Virus record (IMG/VR): IMGVR_UViG_3300042293_000555
Location: 1 to 64,000 of that record
Length of the DNA stretch: 64,000 nucleotides
Origin: a virus
Strand: one strand, 5' to 3'
The notes under the pieces are model-generated. The model made no database searches and was not told the origin of the DNA. It was given only the letters and a program-made list of their open reading frames with translations. Made by a program: the position numbers and the translations under genes. Below, in pieces: positions 47,061 to 57,700 of the stretch. Every line of letters starts with the position of its first letter. Position 1 is the first letter of the stretch.

Positions 47061-50000
47061 TTACTTAGTCAAGTCATCATCTTGTGATTGTTCTTTTTCC
47101 AATGCTTCCATCTTTTTCTTCTTTTCTAAAAGAATTTTTTGAGATTGTTCTTTAAAACTTGATCTTCTTTCCATCCTTTCTTTAGGTGTTACTTTTTCAG
47201 GTTTTACAGATTTCTTAGCATTTTTACTGGTAGTATCTTTAATATCTTTAGGTAGTGGATGTCTACGATTAACTAAAGCATCAATTTGTTTCTTTGAAAG
47301 TTCTTTACCTTCAGGAAGATTTTCAAGTTCTTTTCTATAATCTTCTCTTTGTGCACTAACTACTTTTCTTTCAATTCTTTCTTCATCCCAAGCTACCTGA
47401 TCAAAAATTGGTTCAGTAAATACTCTTTCTGATTCTTTACCAAATCCCATATATGAATCTCTAAACAAACTTGGAAGTATAATTTTACGAAATTTTTCTC
47501 CTTGATCTGAATTTGATACCTGACCATCAAACCATTTTCCTGCAGATTTTAAAAATTTATTTACATCAGTAATATAAGTCATTACTCCATTATTAGAAAC
47601 CATGTTTTTATATAAATCTATAGGATTAGTATACATTGTTGCTGATTGAGATAATTGTAATCCCCTATTTACTAATAAATTATGCCATTTTCTTTTATTA
47701 GAATCTTCTTCATCGTCATCATCCCACAGTGTTGCATGAGCAAGAATTGTAAATGATATCCAAGCTAAGGTCATAGACAAATCTGCCATAAGAGATTTCA
47801 TATTTCTTAAATCTCTTTCAGTAAACTTACCATCACTAAGTAATTTTTCATATCCTGAATTTTCATTTATAAGTTCTCTACCTGAAAGTAGGTTAATAGG
47901 TGTAGCTATAAATTTTCTCATTAGTAACTTAAGAGTAAGTATTGATGATTGTGCTATATTAAGATTTGATCTTACACCAAATATTGATGCTAAACCTAAC
48001 CCTGCTACTGCTCCTATACCTATACCCCATCCACCACCAATCATCATTACCCCTGTAAGTGCTCCATGTATTGCACCTGATGCTTTAGTGTGTGACCACA
48101 ATCTACCTTTTTTACCTTTCTGTCCTGTTACAAGGTCATCATGTTCAAAAGCAATTCTACCATAAATTTGCATAGAAAGCCAAGTTTTAAACATAATTAA
48201 TGCTTTACCTACAACATTGGATTTTAACATCATACCACGTAATTGATCATAGTTACCATGTGCAGTTACAATAGCATCAGTTACCTTAGTTCTAAATAAA
48301 GTATAAGTTTCACCTTTATTCTGTTCCCAAGCAAGTATATTTTCTTCAGTTCTAAAATCAGGTTTTAATTTACCATCAACATTTAATGCATCCCATACAT
48401 TACTTTCTTTACCACTAATACCTTTAATAGGTGTATCTAACATAATTGCAACCATCAAGGGAGTCTGATTCATATACTCAGTCCTTTTAGTTAATTGCAT
48501 TGGTGTAATTGCATTGACTTTTGAAAAAGGTGTTTTTGTACTTGCTTTCTGTAACTCATTAGTAGCATCCTGAAGAATATCAAATTTGTTAATTAACAAA
48601 CTTGCTTTCTTTGCACCATTAGGTGTTACCCTTGATTTATTACCAAGTATACCTTTTATAAAACTACCTGATACAATATGTGCTGCTCTATAAAAATGTT
48701 TAGATTGAAAATGATCACCTGTTGATGCAATTATTAAGTTAGCAATTTGTCCTTCTATAAAGTTAGTAATTGCTGATTTAATACTAAAACCTAAGTTGAT
48801 AAATGTAATATGACTTAATAAGTTAGTAAAAACTGCTTCGAAAGATGCTCTTTTACCTAATGATTCTCTTATATCTTCTAACTCTTTTTTCAATACCGGA
48901 TTTGATTCTTCATTAATCATTTTATCAAGCTCTTTCTTGAGTTTCTGATCTTTAAAAGTAAGTAATCTTCCTGAAACTATACCCATAAGTTTACCAGTAA
49001 GTCCTTTTCTCTCATTTAAAGGTAGAGTACTTGCAGTAAGATGTATATCACCTTGATTACCTAACACTACTCTATTATACCAATCTTCAAATTGAGAAAT
49101 TGCCTTATTTCTAAGACCTTTTATTTCTGTTTTACCATTTATTTTAAGAGTTTCTGACATAGAAGTTTTTACACTTTTACCTGTTTTACCATAATGATTT
49201 TTTAAAATATTAATGTAAGGCAACATTTCTTGTCTTGCATTATATTCATGAGCCATCTTAGAATAGTATTTGATAATTTTAGGTAAATTAACTGAATGTT
49301 CTTCTACAATGTTTGCCATTATAGCTTTTTCAATAATTTGTCCTACAGGAATACTTTCACCATATTTCTTTTTTAATTCTACACCATCACTAAGCTCTAA
49401 TAAATCAGTAAGGTATTTAACAGCTTTAGATGACAGTTCTGAATAAGCAATAGATGATTTATGATTAACTGGTTTACCATGCAATTTAGCAAACTTAATC
49501 ATTTCAACTCTTGATCTTTTATCAACTTCTTGTTTGTTGTCACTGATAAATGCAGAATTTACTTTTGGTTCACGTTGATTGGTAATTATATCAACATTGT
49601 CATAAGTGTTTGATTCTTGTGCATTTATACCAAATCCCATTTTTAATTCCTGATAATATGCTGCTGCCATTTTTATCAACTTCTTAAAGAAACTGATATT
49701 AGGGTCAGCATAAATTTCAGTAATTGCTTTTTTTACCATAGGTAATGAGTTGGAGAACAACCTTGATCTAATTTCTTCAGGAAATTGTTTCATGATGTTG
49801 TCCATCTCTTCAGAAATCAAATCATAGTATTCCTTTAACTCAGAATGAGCTTCAATTACTTTAAATGATTCATCATAATACCCAGTAGGGGTAGTAGTTT
49901 CTTCCATTACATAAGTATCAGAATCTGCACTAAGTTTTCTATTGGTTACAGCTTTAAATTTTCTTGGTATAGAGTAGTTATATTTATAAGTAGGGTTAAC

Positions 50001-51614
50001 TACTAAACCTTTATAGGTTATAAAACTTGTACTGTTAATATTAGCAGAAGAAATAAATGGATTGTGAGCCATTATATCCATTTGTAATTGATCAAAATCT
50101 TTCATTTCCAATTCACTCTCAAGACCTACACCCCTTTGTTCTAAAAATGTTTCAGTATAAAGTTGTTTCCATTTTAAGAAATTTCTAATACTCTTCTTTT
50201 GCCCTTCCAATTCTTCTTTATAACCTATAGCACTGATGTTAGATTTTACATTATCAGTATAACCATCATCATCTTTAAAAAACTCAGCAAATTCAGGAAA
50301 CTCATCCTGTATTTCCTGCATTCTTCCTAAGTCAAAAGTTATTGTATTTTCTCTAAACCAAGTTTTCTTTTTATCAAAAGCTCTTAGTAACCTTTTACTT
50401 CTTGCACCTATCTCTTCAGTGTTAAATGCTATATTGACTTCCTGATTATATTGAGCCATAAATGAATCTTTAAAGTCAGAAAAATCACTTGTATATCTTT
50501 GAGTCAACTTACCACTTCTCTTACCTGTTTTAGATCTTTGAAAAAATAAATCAAAAGATACCTGTTTACCTAAAAATAAACCTGAGAGAGTTTGCTTTAA
50601 TTGTTTCAATACTTTCTCTGCTTTAACTAATGCTGCATTGTGTCTTTCTTCAAATGACTTATATTCACCAATGTGTTCTGCCCAGTTAGCTTGAAAAGCA
50701 TCCATAATTACCTGTGGCAGAGTACCATTATTACTAAATATACCTTTAGATATATCCATTAACAACATATCTATCATATTTGCATCAGGTAATGCTTTTA
50801 CAATTTCATCATAAGTCATAGTATCATACATCTTCTTAACTCTTGGATTAGAGTTTACAACAGTTGTTACTATTTCCTTATATGTTCCATTTAACTGAAC
50901 CTCATGTTTTTTAAAATCAGCTGCAATTTGATTAAGTATTTGTTGTACTTCATCAGGTAATACTGTAGCTCTTTTAGTAACAGGGTCATATATCTCATGA
51001 TCAAAAAATAAAGGATGAGAATCAATGTTAATACCATCAATAGTTTGATTTGTTTGGGTAATCTCCATTGCCTTATAGAAGTTAATAATTCTTTTAGCTT
51101 CTTCAGCATTCTCAAATATCTCTTTATTTGCTACAGGGTCATCACCCAACTTACCTGAGTTTAACAGCTCATACACTCTTTGAAAATCTTCAAGTGCCTG
51201 ATACCTTAATTCAGCTAAAGTAAGTGGATTCTCTTTACTTAACTTACTTATTTCAGCTTCTAATTCAACAATCCTATTTTGCAGTTTTACCTGTAACTTA
51301 CCATATCTCTTAGCAGTATTAGGATCACTATCTTTAATTTGTTCAATAGTTGTATTAAGATTTGAAATTCTATTTTTATACAGAGTTACTAAAGACTTTT
51401 TAAAATCTTTAGTTTTTTCAAAGTTTGTTTTGAAATCCATATCTTCATCTGCATCTTCTTCAAAACTAAAATCATCATCTTCTACACTAAAAGGACTAAA
51501 AGATTCTCTTGCCATAAGAATCTTAATTTTATTCTGAACACCTTTATCTTTCAGTAATAGTTTAAACTGTTTTTCAGTATAAACTTTTCCCATAAATTCA
51601 TAAGTACAGCCCAT
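47061..51614 (-). CDS. Giant virion/ejection protein (about 1517 residues)
   Basis: I take the ATG at 51614, one base after the stop of the upstream gene; a GTG three codons earlier is less likely. The N-terminal 600 residues are charged and coiled-coil rich. Hydrophobic segments lie near the C-terminal third (ALTGVMMIGGGWGIGIGAVA, then MTLAWISFTILAHATLW). The C-terminus is Lys/Glu/Gln-rich. Giant proteins here in crAss-like phages are packaged cargo or RNA polymerase partners. The hydrophobic segments could help form a channel on DNA entry. No enzymatic motif is recognised. Confidence 0.65.
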   Translation of the reverse strand: MGCTYEFMGKVYTEKQFKLLLKDKGVQNKIKILMARESFSPFSVEDDDFSFEEDADEDMDFKTNFEKTKDFKKSLVTLYKNRISNLNTTIEQIKDSDPNTAKRYGKLQVKLQNRIVELEAEISKLSKENPLTLAELRYQALEDFQRVYELLNSGKLGDDPVANKEIFENAEEAKRIINFYKAMEITQTNQTIDGINIDSHPLFFDHEIYDPVTKRATVLPDEVQQILNQIAADFKKHEVQLNGTYKEIVTTVVNSNPRVKKMYDTMTYDEIVKALPDANMIDMLLMDISKGIFSNNGTLPQVIMDAFQANWAEHIGEYKSFEERHNAALVKAEKVLKQLKQTLSGLFLGKQVSFDLFFQRSKTGKRSGKLTQRYTSDFSDFKDSFMAQYNQEVNIAFNTEEIGARSKRLLRAFDKKKTWFRENTITFDLGRMQEIQDEFPEFAEFFKDDDGYTDNVKSNISAIGYKEELEGQKKSIRNFLKWKQLYTETFLEQRGVGLESELEMKDFDQLQMDIMAHNPFISSANINSTSFITYKGLVVNPTYKYNYSIPRKFKAVTNRKLSADSDTYVMEETTTPTGYYDESFKVIEAHSELKEYYDLISEEMDNIMKQFPEEIRSRLFSNSLPMVKKAITEIYADPNISFFKKLIKMAAAYYQELKMGFGINAQESNTYDNVDIITNQREPKVNSAFISDNKQEVDKRSRVEMIKFAKLHGKPVNHKSSIAYSELSSKAVKYLTDLLELSDGVELKKKYGESIPVGQIIEKAIMANIVEEHSVNLPKIIKYYSKMAHEYNARQEMLPYINILKNHYGKTGKSVKTSMSETLKINGKTEIKGLRNKAISQFEDWYNRVVLGNQGDIHLTASTLPLNERKGLTGKLMGIVSGRLLTFKDQKLKKELDKMINEESNPVLKKELEDIRESLGKRASFEAVFTNLLSHITFINLGFSIKSAITNFIEGQIANLIIASTGDHFQSKHFYRAAHIVSGSFIKGILGNKSRVTPNGAKKASLLINKFDILQDATNELQKASTKTPFSKVNAITPMQLTKRTEYMNQTPLMVAIMLDTPIKGISGKESNVWDALNVDGKLKPDFRTEENILAWEQNKGETYTLFRTKVTDAIVTAHGNYDQLRGMMLKSNVVGKALIMFKTWLSMQIYGRIAFEHDDLVTGQKGKKGRLWSHTKASGAIHGALTGVMMIGGGWGIGIGAVAGLGLASIFGVRSNLNIAQSSILTLKLLMRKFIATPINLLSGRELINENSGYEKLLSDGKFTERDLRNMKSLMADLSMTLAWISFTILAHATLWDDDDEEDSNKRKWHNLLVNRGLQLSQSATMYTNPIDLYKNMVSNNGVMTYITDVNKFLKSAGKWFDGQVSNSDQGEKFRKIILPSLFRDSYMGFGKESERVFTEPIFDQVAWDEERIERKVVSAQREDYRKELENLPEGKELSKKQIDALVNRRHPLPKDIKDTTSKNAKKSVKPEKVTPKERMERRSSFKEQSQKILLEKKKKMEALEKEQSQDDDLTK

Positions 51615-51615
51615 G

Positions 51616-54600
51616 TTAATCACATTTAGTTTTTATAATTCCTTTTTGAATAAGTTCCTGTATTTGTTCTTCTATTTCCTGTTCTTCAGTAAGTTGAGTT
51701 TCTTCACTAACCATTGCTTTAACTATCTCTACATTATCAGGAGTATTAGACATCAGCAATTTAAATAAATTTTCATTCACATCCTTATTATCACTGTAAT
51801 TATTAATTAAATCCAATAACTTTTTAATCTCTGTAAGTCCTTTTTCATCTGCTTCATATTCAGTATCATTCTGTATTGTTTCTATAGCATCTATTAAGGC
51901 TTCCTGTTCCTGATCACTTAAATCTTCTTTACTACTAAGTTTATCTATTGTTAATCTTGCATTTGAAATATTCTTTAAAATCCCATCAACTTTATTCATC
52001 AACTTATCTAAAGAATTTGCTGCATCACCTGTAAAAAAGTAATATGTAAGTGACTTATATAAATTATCAAATTCTTCAGGACTTACTTTAGTTGGTAATG
52101 GAGTAACAAACTTTTTAAATCCTTCTACATCTTGATTAGAACCTAATATATGTATTTGTTCAGGTTCAAATACTATTATAAATTTTTCATCAGTATATAT
52201 GTCACCTAATGGATTTTGTATTAACAATCCATCTACATCAATGTCATCATTAGCTAAATTATTAAAAATATTTATACTTTGATAGTTTACTGGTTTAGGT
52301 TCAAAATCATTTATTAGTTCAATGGCTTCATTTATTTCACTTTTAGGTGCATTGTTATTTCTTAATTCATTTATATTATTTTGTAATTTTGATAACTGAT
52401 TTTTATTATAATAAAAATTTTCTTTATCAGTTGATGTTTTAAAAAGTTTAGAACTTTCTCCATACTTTACATCTTTAATATTTACAATAGCAGTAGTTCT
52501 ACTTTCTTCAGATTTATTTGTTACATTATTAGGGTAAAATACATATTTGCCATTTATATCTGTTGTAAAATAAATACCTTTTCCACGATTAGTTTTTCTA
52601 AATTCAGATAAAGGTTTTCCTCCAAAATGATAAACAATATCTTTTACTTTACTATTAGGAAATATAGTATCTAAATATTGAGAATATTGTTCAGCAGTAC
52701 CAATAGAAGATAATTCAGAATTAGTATCAAATAATTCTTGTACTCCTGGTTTAACTTCATTTCCAAACTTACTATACTTAACTGATGCACCTTTATATGG
52801 TTTAACAGTAGTAGGTTGATAAACTACTTTGCTACCTTCTACAATGGGTGCTCCTGTTAAATCAGATAATTCTTTTAGTTTTTCAAAATCTTCGTTAGAA
52901 AGAGTCAGATTATTATTACCTTCATTATAATAATCATAATTATCAAGTAACTCAATTTTATCAATGTTGTGTTGAGTAGCATTAATAAATAATTCATCAT
53001 AAGAATATCTTAACTCATCATCTAAGGTTAATCTAATAGCATACTGACCTTGATTTGTATATCTTTTCTTTTTACCTTTATAATCAATTAATGCACTACC
53101 TATATCTTGTAAGTAACTTTCCATTATAGGTGAATCTCCTTTAAAAGAAAGCTTGATAGCACCATGTGGAACACTTTTTGATTTACTTGAATAAGTAGCT
53201 AATTCCATTGGAATATTCTTACTCATTAAATCAATAAATAATTGTATTGCATCTGAAAGAGTTTTTGCTCCTGCATTATTCATATATGCACCAATATGAT
53301 GATGCACCCCACCAAAATCAGATACTTTCCATTGATTTTTTAATTGTTGAAATACTTTGGTTTCATTAGTTTTAAATTTAGTTATTACTGATAAATAGTT
53401 TTGAGCTGAATTATTAATGAATAAATCTGCATCAATATTTTTTATTAATTCATCAAAAACTAAAACTTTTTCTTGAATAAGTTTATCATCACTTGAATCA
53501 TCTCTTCTTGTACGAGTTTTAACTAATGTATTTTTTTCTTCTTCATTAAAAAAAATATTAATAATGGTATTTATTGATGCAATATCTTTTTCTTGAAACA
53601 ATTGAGGATATAATTGCCTAAACTCACTATGTTTTTTATCTGTAAATACATTATGTAATAATAGTAATTTTTCTAAAAAATTAGCTCTTCCCTTATTTGT
53701 TAATTTGTGTAATGAAGGCATTGTTTTAAAAACATGAAGTACATTTTCTACTCTACCTAAAAATGTAATATGTTCATAATGCATATTGATGTATTCTTCA
53801 GATTGAGGTCTATTTTCATATTTTAAAGGAGAATATTCCAATAAATTTATCCTATGACCATATTGCATCATTTGTGCAAAATGTTTTAATCTAAAATCCT
53901 TATCTAAAGCAGCAATGTTTATATCAGTATAATTAATAGATTTTTCTTCAAGTTTAAAATCATGAATTTTATTATACTCTTTACTGATTAAAGAAGCTAA
54001 AAACTTTCTGATGTTATTTATAAACTCTAAAGCCTTTTGAAATAATGTCTTGTTTTCAGTTATTGTTTTTAAATCAATTTTACCTGTAACAAGTCTTGCA
54101 ATAGTTTCTACTATTGCTTCTTCTATTTGTCCTTTTTCATCTAACTCAGGATATAACTCTTTAACTTCTGCAAGTACTTGTTTACCATAAGTAGAAGTCT
54201 GAATTTCATTTGATAAACTTTTATACAGCTTAGAGTTATCTTCTTTAACCTGTTCAATAAATGGGTGTGCAAATTCATGCCAAGCAGTTTCAGGAGTAAC
54301 CTTAGCTAAGTTAATATAAACTCTACCATCTTCAAACTTACCTGAATATGGTAAAGAATTATCATTTACAGTTTCATAAGGAATACTAAACTTATCACTT
54401 AATGTTTTTAAAATATCTTCTACATTATTAGGGTCAATACTACCTTTATCAAACTTAGAATATTTAACACCATTGATGTTATCTATCTGTTTGAATACTA
54501 ATTTATTAGGTACTATTTTATTACCATCTTCAAAGAATAATTTCTCATTCCATTGAGGGTCATTGGCAAAGTACTTTGACTTTGCCTGACCTTTCAATTC

Positions 54601-54720
54601 TGTATGTAGTTTTCTAAATTGTTTTAAATCTTTTACATTTAGAAACTCATCAATAACTCCTTTAGTTCTAAGGAATGATTTAGCATTTGCTTCTGATGTT
54701 TTAAATGGTTTACAACTCAT
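51616..54720 (-). CDS. Giant polyvalent protein: zincin motif plus ADP-ribosyltransferase-like domain
   Basis: A 1034-residue protein. Residues 120-230 carry PETAWHEFAHPFIEQVKEDN with HEFAH (148-152), an HExxH zincin motif, and later GQIEEAIVETIARLV as the helix with a possible third ligand. Residues about 690-900 resemble the ADP-ribosyltransferase domains of phage polyvalent proteins: VKDIVYHFGG (His698), RGKGIYFTTDINGKYVFY, DVDGLLIQNPLGDIYTDE and FIIVFEPEQIHILGS. The rest is helical. It is probably injected with the DNA to modify host proteins. Activity is inferred. Confidence 0.65.
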   Translation of the reverse strand: MSCKPFKTSEANAKSFLRTKGVIDEFLNVKDLKQFRKLHTELKGQAKSKYFANDPQWNEKLFFEDGNKIVPNKLVFKQIDNINGVKYSKFDKGSIDPNNVEDILKTLSDKFSIPYETVNDNSLPYSGKFEDGRVYINLAKVTPETAWHEFAHPFIEQVKEDNSKLYKSLSNEIQTSTYGKQVLAEVKELYPELDEKGQIEEAIVETIARLVTGKIDLKTITENKTLFQKALEFINNIRKFLASLISKEYNKIHDFKLEEKSINYTDINIAALDKDFRLKHFAQMMQYGHRINLLEYSPLKYENRPQSEEYINMHYEHITFLGRVENVLHVFKTMPSLHKLTNKGRANFLEKLLLLHNVFTDKKHSEFRQLYPQLFQEKDIASINTIINIFFNEEEKNTLVKTRTRRDDSSDDKLIQEKVLVFDELIKNIDADLFINNSAQNYLSVITKFKTNETKVFQQLKNQWKVSDFGGVHHHIGAYMNNAGAKTLSDAIQLFIDLMSKNIPMELATYSSKSKSVPHGAIKLSFKGDSPIMESYLQDIGSALIDYKGKKKRYTNQGQYAIRLTLDDELRYSYDELFINATQHNIDKIELLDNYDYYNEGNNNLTLSNEDFEKLKELSDLTGAPIVEGSKVVYQPTTVKPYKGASVKYSKFGNEVKPGVQELFDTNSELSSIGTAEQYSQYLDTIFPNSKVKDIVYHFGGKPLSEFRKTNRGKGIYFTTDINGKYVFYPNNVTNKSEESRTTAIVNIKDVKYGESSKLFKTSTDKENFYYNKNQLSKLQNNINELRNNNAPKSEINEAIELINDFEPKPVNYQSINIFNNLANDDIDVDGLLIQNPLGDIYTDEKFIIVFEPEQIHILGSNQDVEGFKKFVTPLPTKVSPEEFDNLYKSLTYYFFTGDAANSLDKLMNKVDGILKNISNARLTIDKLSSKEDLSDQEQEALIDAIETIQNDTEYEADEKGLTEIKKLLDLINNYSDNKDVNENLFKLLMSNTPDNVEIVKAMVSEETQLTEEQEIEEQIQELIQKGIIKTKCD

Positions 54721-54734
54721 AGTTTATTATTATT

Positions 54735-57700
54735 TTAAATACCACATTCATTTGTTTCTAATGTCCAAGGTTCCTCAGACAAAGATAATTCTTTTTCAGT
54801 AGCAGGAGAAAAAGTTTCTAAATCTAAATAGTCATCAGGATTAAATACATCTTTAATGACAGTAAGTTTCTTCTTAGCTCTTGACAATGCTACATATAAT
54901 GCCTGATTCTTAGACTTAGTAGAAGTACCATTTGATAAAATATCATTCTTAAATACATAAACATTATTAAATTCAGAACCTTGAGCTTTGTGTGAAGTCA
55001 ATGCATAACCATATTCAACAGATCTAAATGCTGTTTTATTTTTCTCATACATTGTTTTCTTAACTCTATCAGCTTCTCCTCTTGGTAATTTTGAATAATA
55101 GTTATACAATGATTTTTGAGCTGCTTGAAAAGCTTTAAAATCTAATGATTCATCATTAACTCTAATGTTAAACTCCATTCCATCAGCAGACTTAATAGTA
55201 AGGTCATAAGCCATATATGTACTGTAAGACTCTTTGTTTGTTTTAGTATCATAGTAAGCTATAGCAATACCATTAGGTACTTCATTTACCTTAGTTACTT
55301 CAAAGTGTTGTCCATTATATACACCTATTTCTTCTCCAAACTGATTCTTTAATTTCTCATCAGTAAATTGAGGAGATATCATTTCACCAACATTGAATTT
55401 ACGTTTAGCACCCTGTTCACCAAACAACATTACTCTTGCCTTACCATTCCAATATTTTCTGATTACATTAGAGAATGCTATAACCTTAGTTCCCCACTTA
55501 TCTTTTTTCAAATCAGCCTCTATTGCTGCATCAATTTGATCACTATCTTTAAATTGAACTTCATCACTATGCAACTTAGCTTCTTTACCTTCAAGTACAT
55601 CCTTAACAATTGCATTACTTCTAACATTAGCTGCAACCATATTAGCTACTGTAAGTATCATTGAGTCTTTTTCTTGCCTCATTGATTTACTTAAGTGTGC
55701 AGTATAATTACCTGAATATGCAGTAAATGTAGGAGAATCTTGTCCTTCAAGTTTACTATATTTTTCTCTTATTGGTGGTAACTGTGCATTATCACCCATG
55801 AAGATAATCTTAGCATTAGGTGCAACAAGTTTTTGAACTTTAGATAAATGTGCTAAAAACTCTTCATCAATCATAGAACATTCATCTATGATAATTAATT
55901 GTGCTCCACTCAATGGTGACTTACTTACATCAAAATATTTATCAATCATAAATGTACCTGATGCATCATCTAATTTTAATCCAATCATTGAAGCTATTGT
56001 AGAAATAGTTGCTCTACTACCTATTGATTTCTTAAGAACTTCTTTTGCATTATGTCCAATAGCACCACCTACTACTTTTAATCCTGGATTATTACTCAAT
56101 AACTTTTTCATGATAGTGGTTTTACCTGTACCACCACCACCTGTTAATACATAAGTTTTTGCTGATTTATCTTTAAGAAAATTATTCATTGAATCCAAAG
56201 CATTACTTTGTTCTTCATTGGCAAATACCTTTGGAAATAATTCATAAGCTGTAAATGCACCTGATTCTTCAACTTCATTATTCAAATCAGTATCCTTATC
56301 ATCAGACAAATCAACTTTCTTTTGAGTAAGGATTACAGGTGGAGTATAATCTTTAAGTTTTTCAGCAAGTTCTGTTGGAGATTTTGTATCAAACTTAGCA
56401 AGCATAGCTTCAAACTTATCAATATTTTTATTGATAAAGTCAATTTCTTCAGGCACTGCAACAGCACCTGCTTCTTTAAAGTAGCTCTGAACAAATGGAT
56501 AATTGTTGTAGTCTTCCAAATTAACATCTTTAATTAACTTTGACCATTCTTCATAGTCATTGATAATCATATCATCAATGTTTAATACTAAGTCTTTAGC
56601 TTCAACCATAAAGTTGATTTCTTCTATATCAGCATTCTTCTTAGCTTCATTTGTTTTTTCAAATGACTTAACAATTTCTGCAAATCTAATCTTTGCTTCT
56701 TCCATTGTTGGGGCAACATCAATGAGTGAACCATCATCTGCTAAAATCTCATATTCATTATCTTCATTTAAGAAAATACTAAACTTAGAAGTATCCCATA
56801 CTGTAGTATCAATATCTATTTCTGCTGCTTCAACATCAGCTTTAGCATCCTTCATTACATTGAAAATCTCTTTAATAGCATTAGCAGTAATACTACCTTC
56901 ACCAACTGCAATACCTAAATCACTAAACATTTGTTTAATGAAATCAAAGAACTTATCTACCAAATTCTTATTACCTGCACCATAATCTATTGCTGCCATT
57001 TCTGTCTGAAACTCAGGTTCAGTCATCATCATTTCTACAAACTCCAAGATGTCAGTAACTCCATAAAGTACTTTTGCTTCAAATTGTTTTAATAATATAT
57101 TTTCATCCTTTTTAGCAGCTTCAATTTCAGTAGCTGTTTTTATACTCTTCTGTTTTTTAATTTTCTCCATTACAGTATTGATACCATCAACACCATACTT
57201 TTTTTCTAACCCTAACCTTGCAGCTTTATAGATTTTTAATAAATCTGTAATGTGCTGTGGTATTTCACCAAGAGAATTGTTGAGAGTACCATCAGGATTA
57301 AGATACTTAAGTAGTTGATTATCAGTAATAGAGTGAACAGTTTCTTTAAGGAATACTCTAATCAGTTCATTTTTATCAGCTTGAGCAGTTCTTGGTGGTA
57401 TAGTAATAGTGTTAGTGCCAGGATTATATTTACCCTTAGCAATAGTTTCACTTACTACAATCTTAGTTTCATTATTTACAAATGGTAAAATTGCTTGAGC
57501 AAGTTTCTTTAAGTCAGGACTAATAGATTTATCAGCAATCATATTCTTAATAACAGTACTGATATTGTCTATACCTAACCCAAATCTTTCTTTACTCACC
57601 ATATTAGTAGCTTCTCCTGCTACAGGTAATGGTGTTTTAGGAGCTTTAACCTTTGTTTTCTTACGTGTAGTAATTAAAGATTTAACTGCCCTTGCTGATG

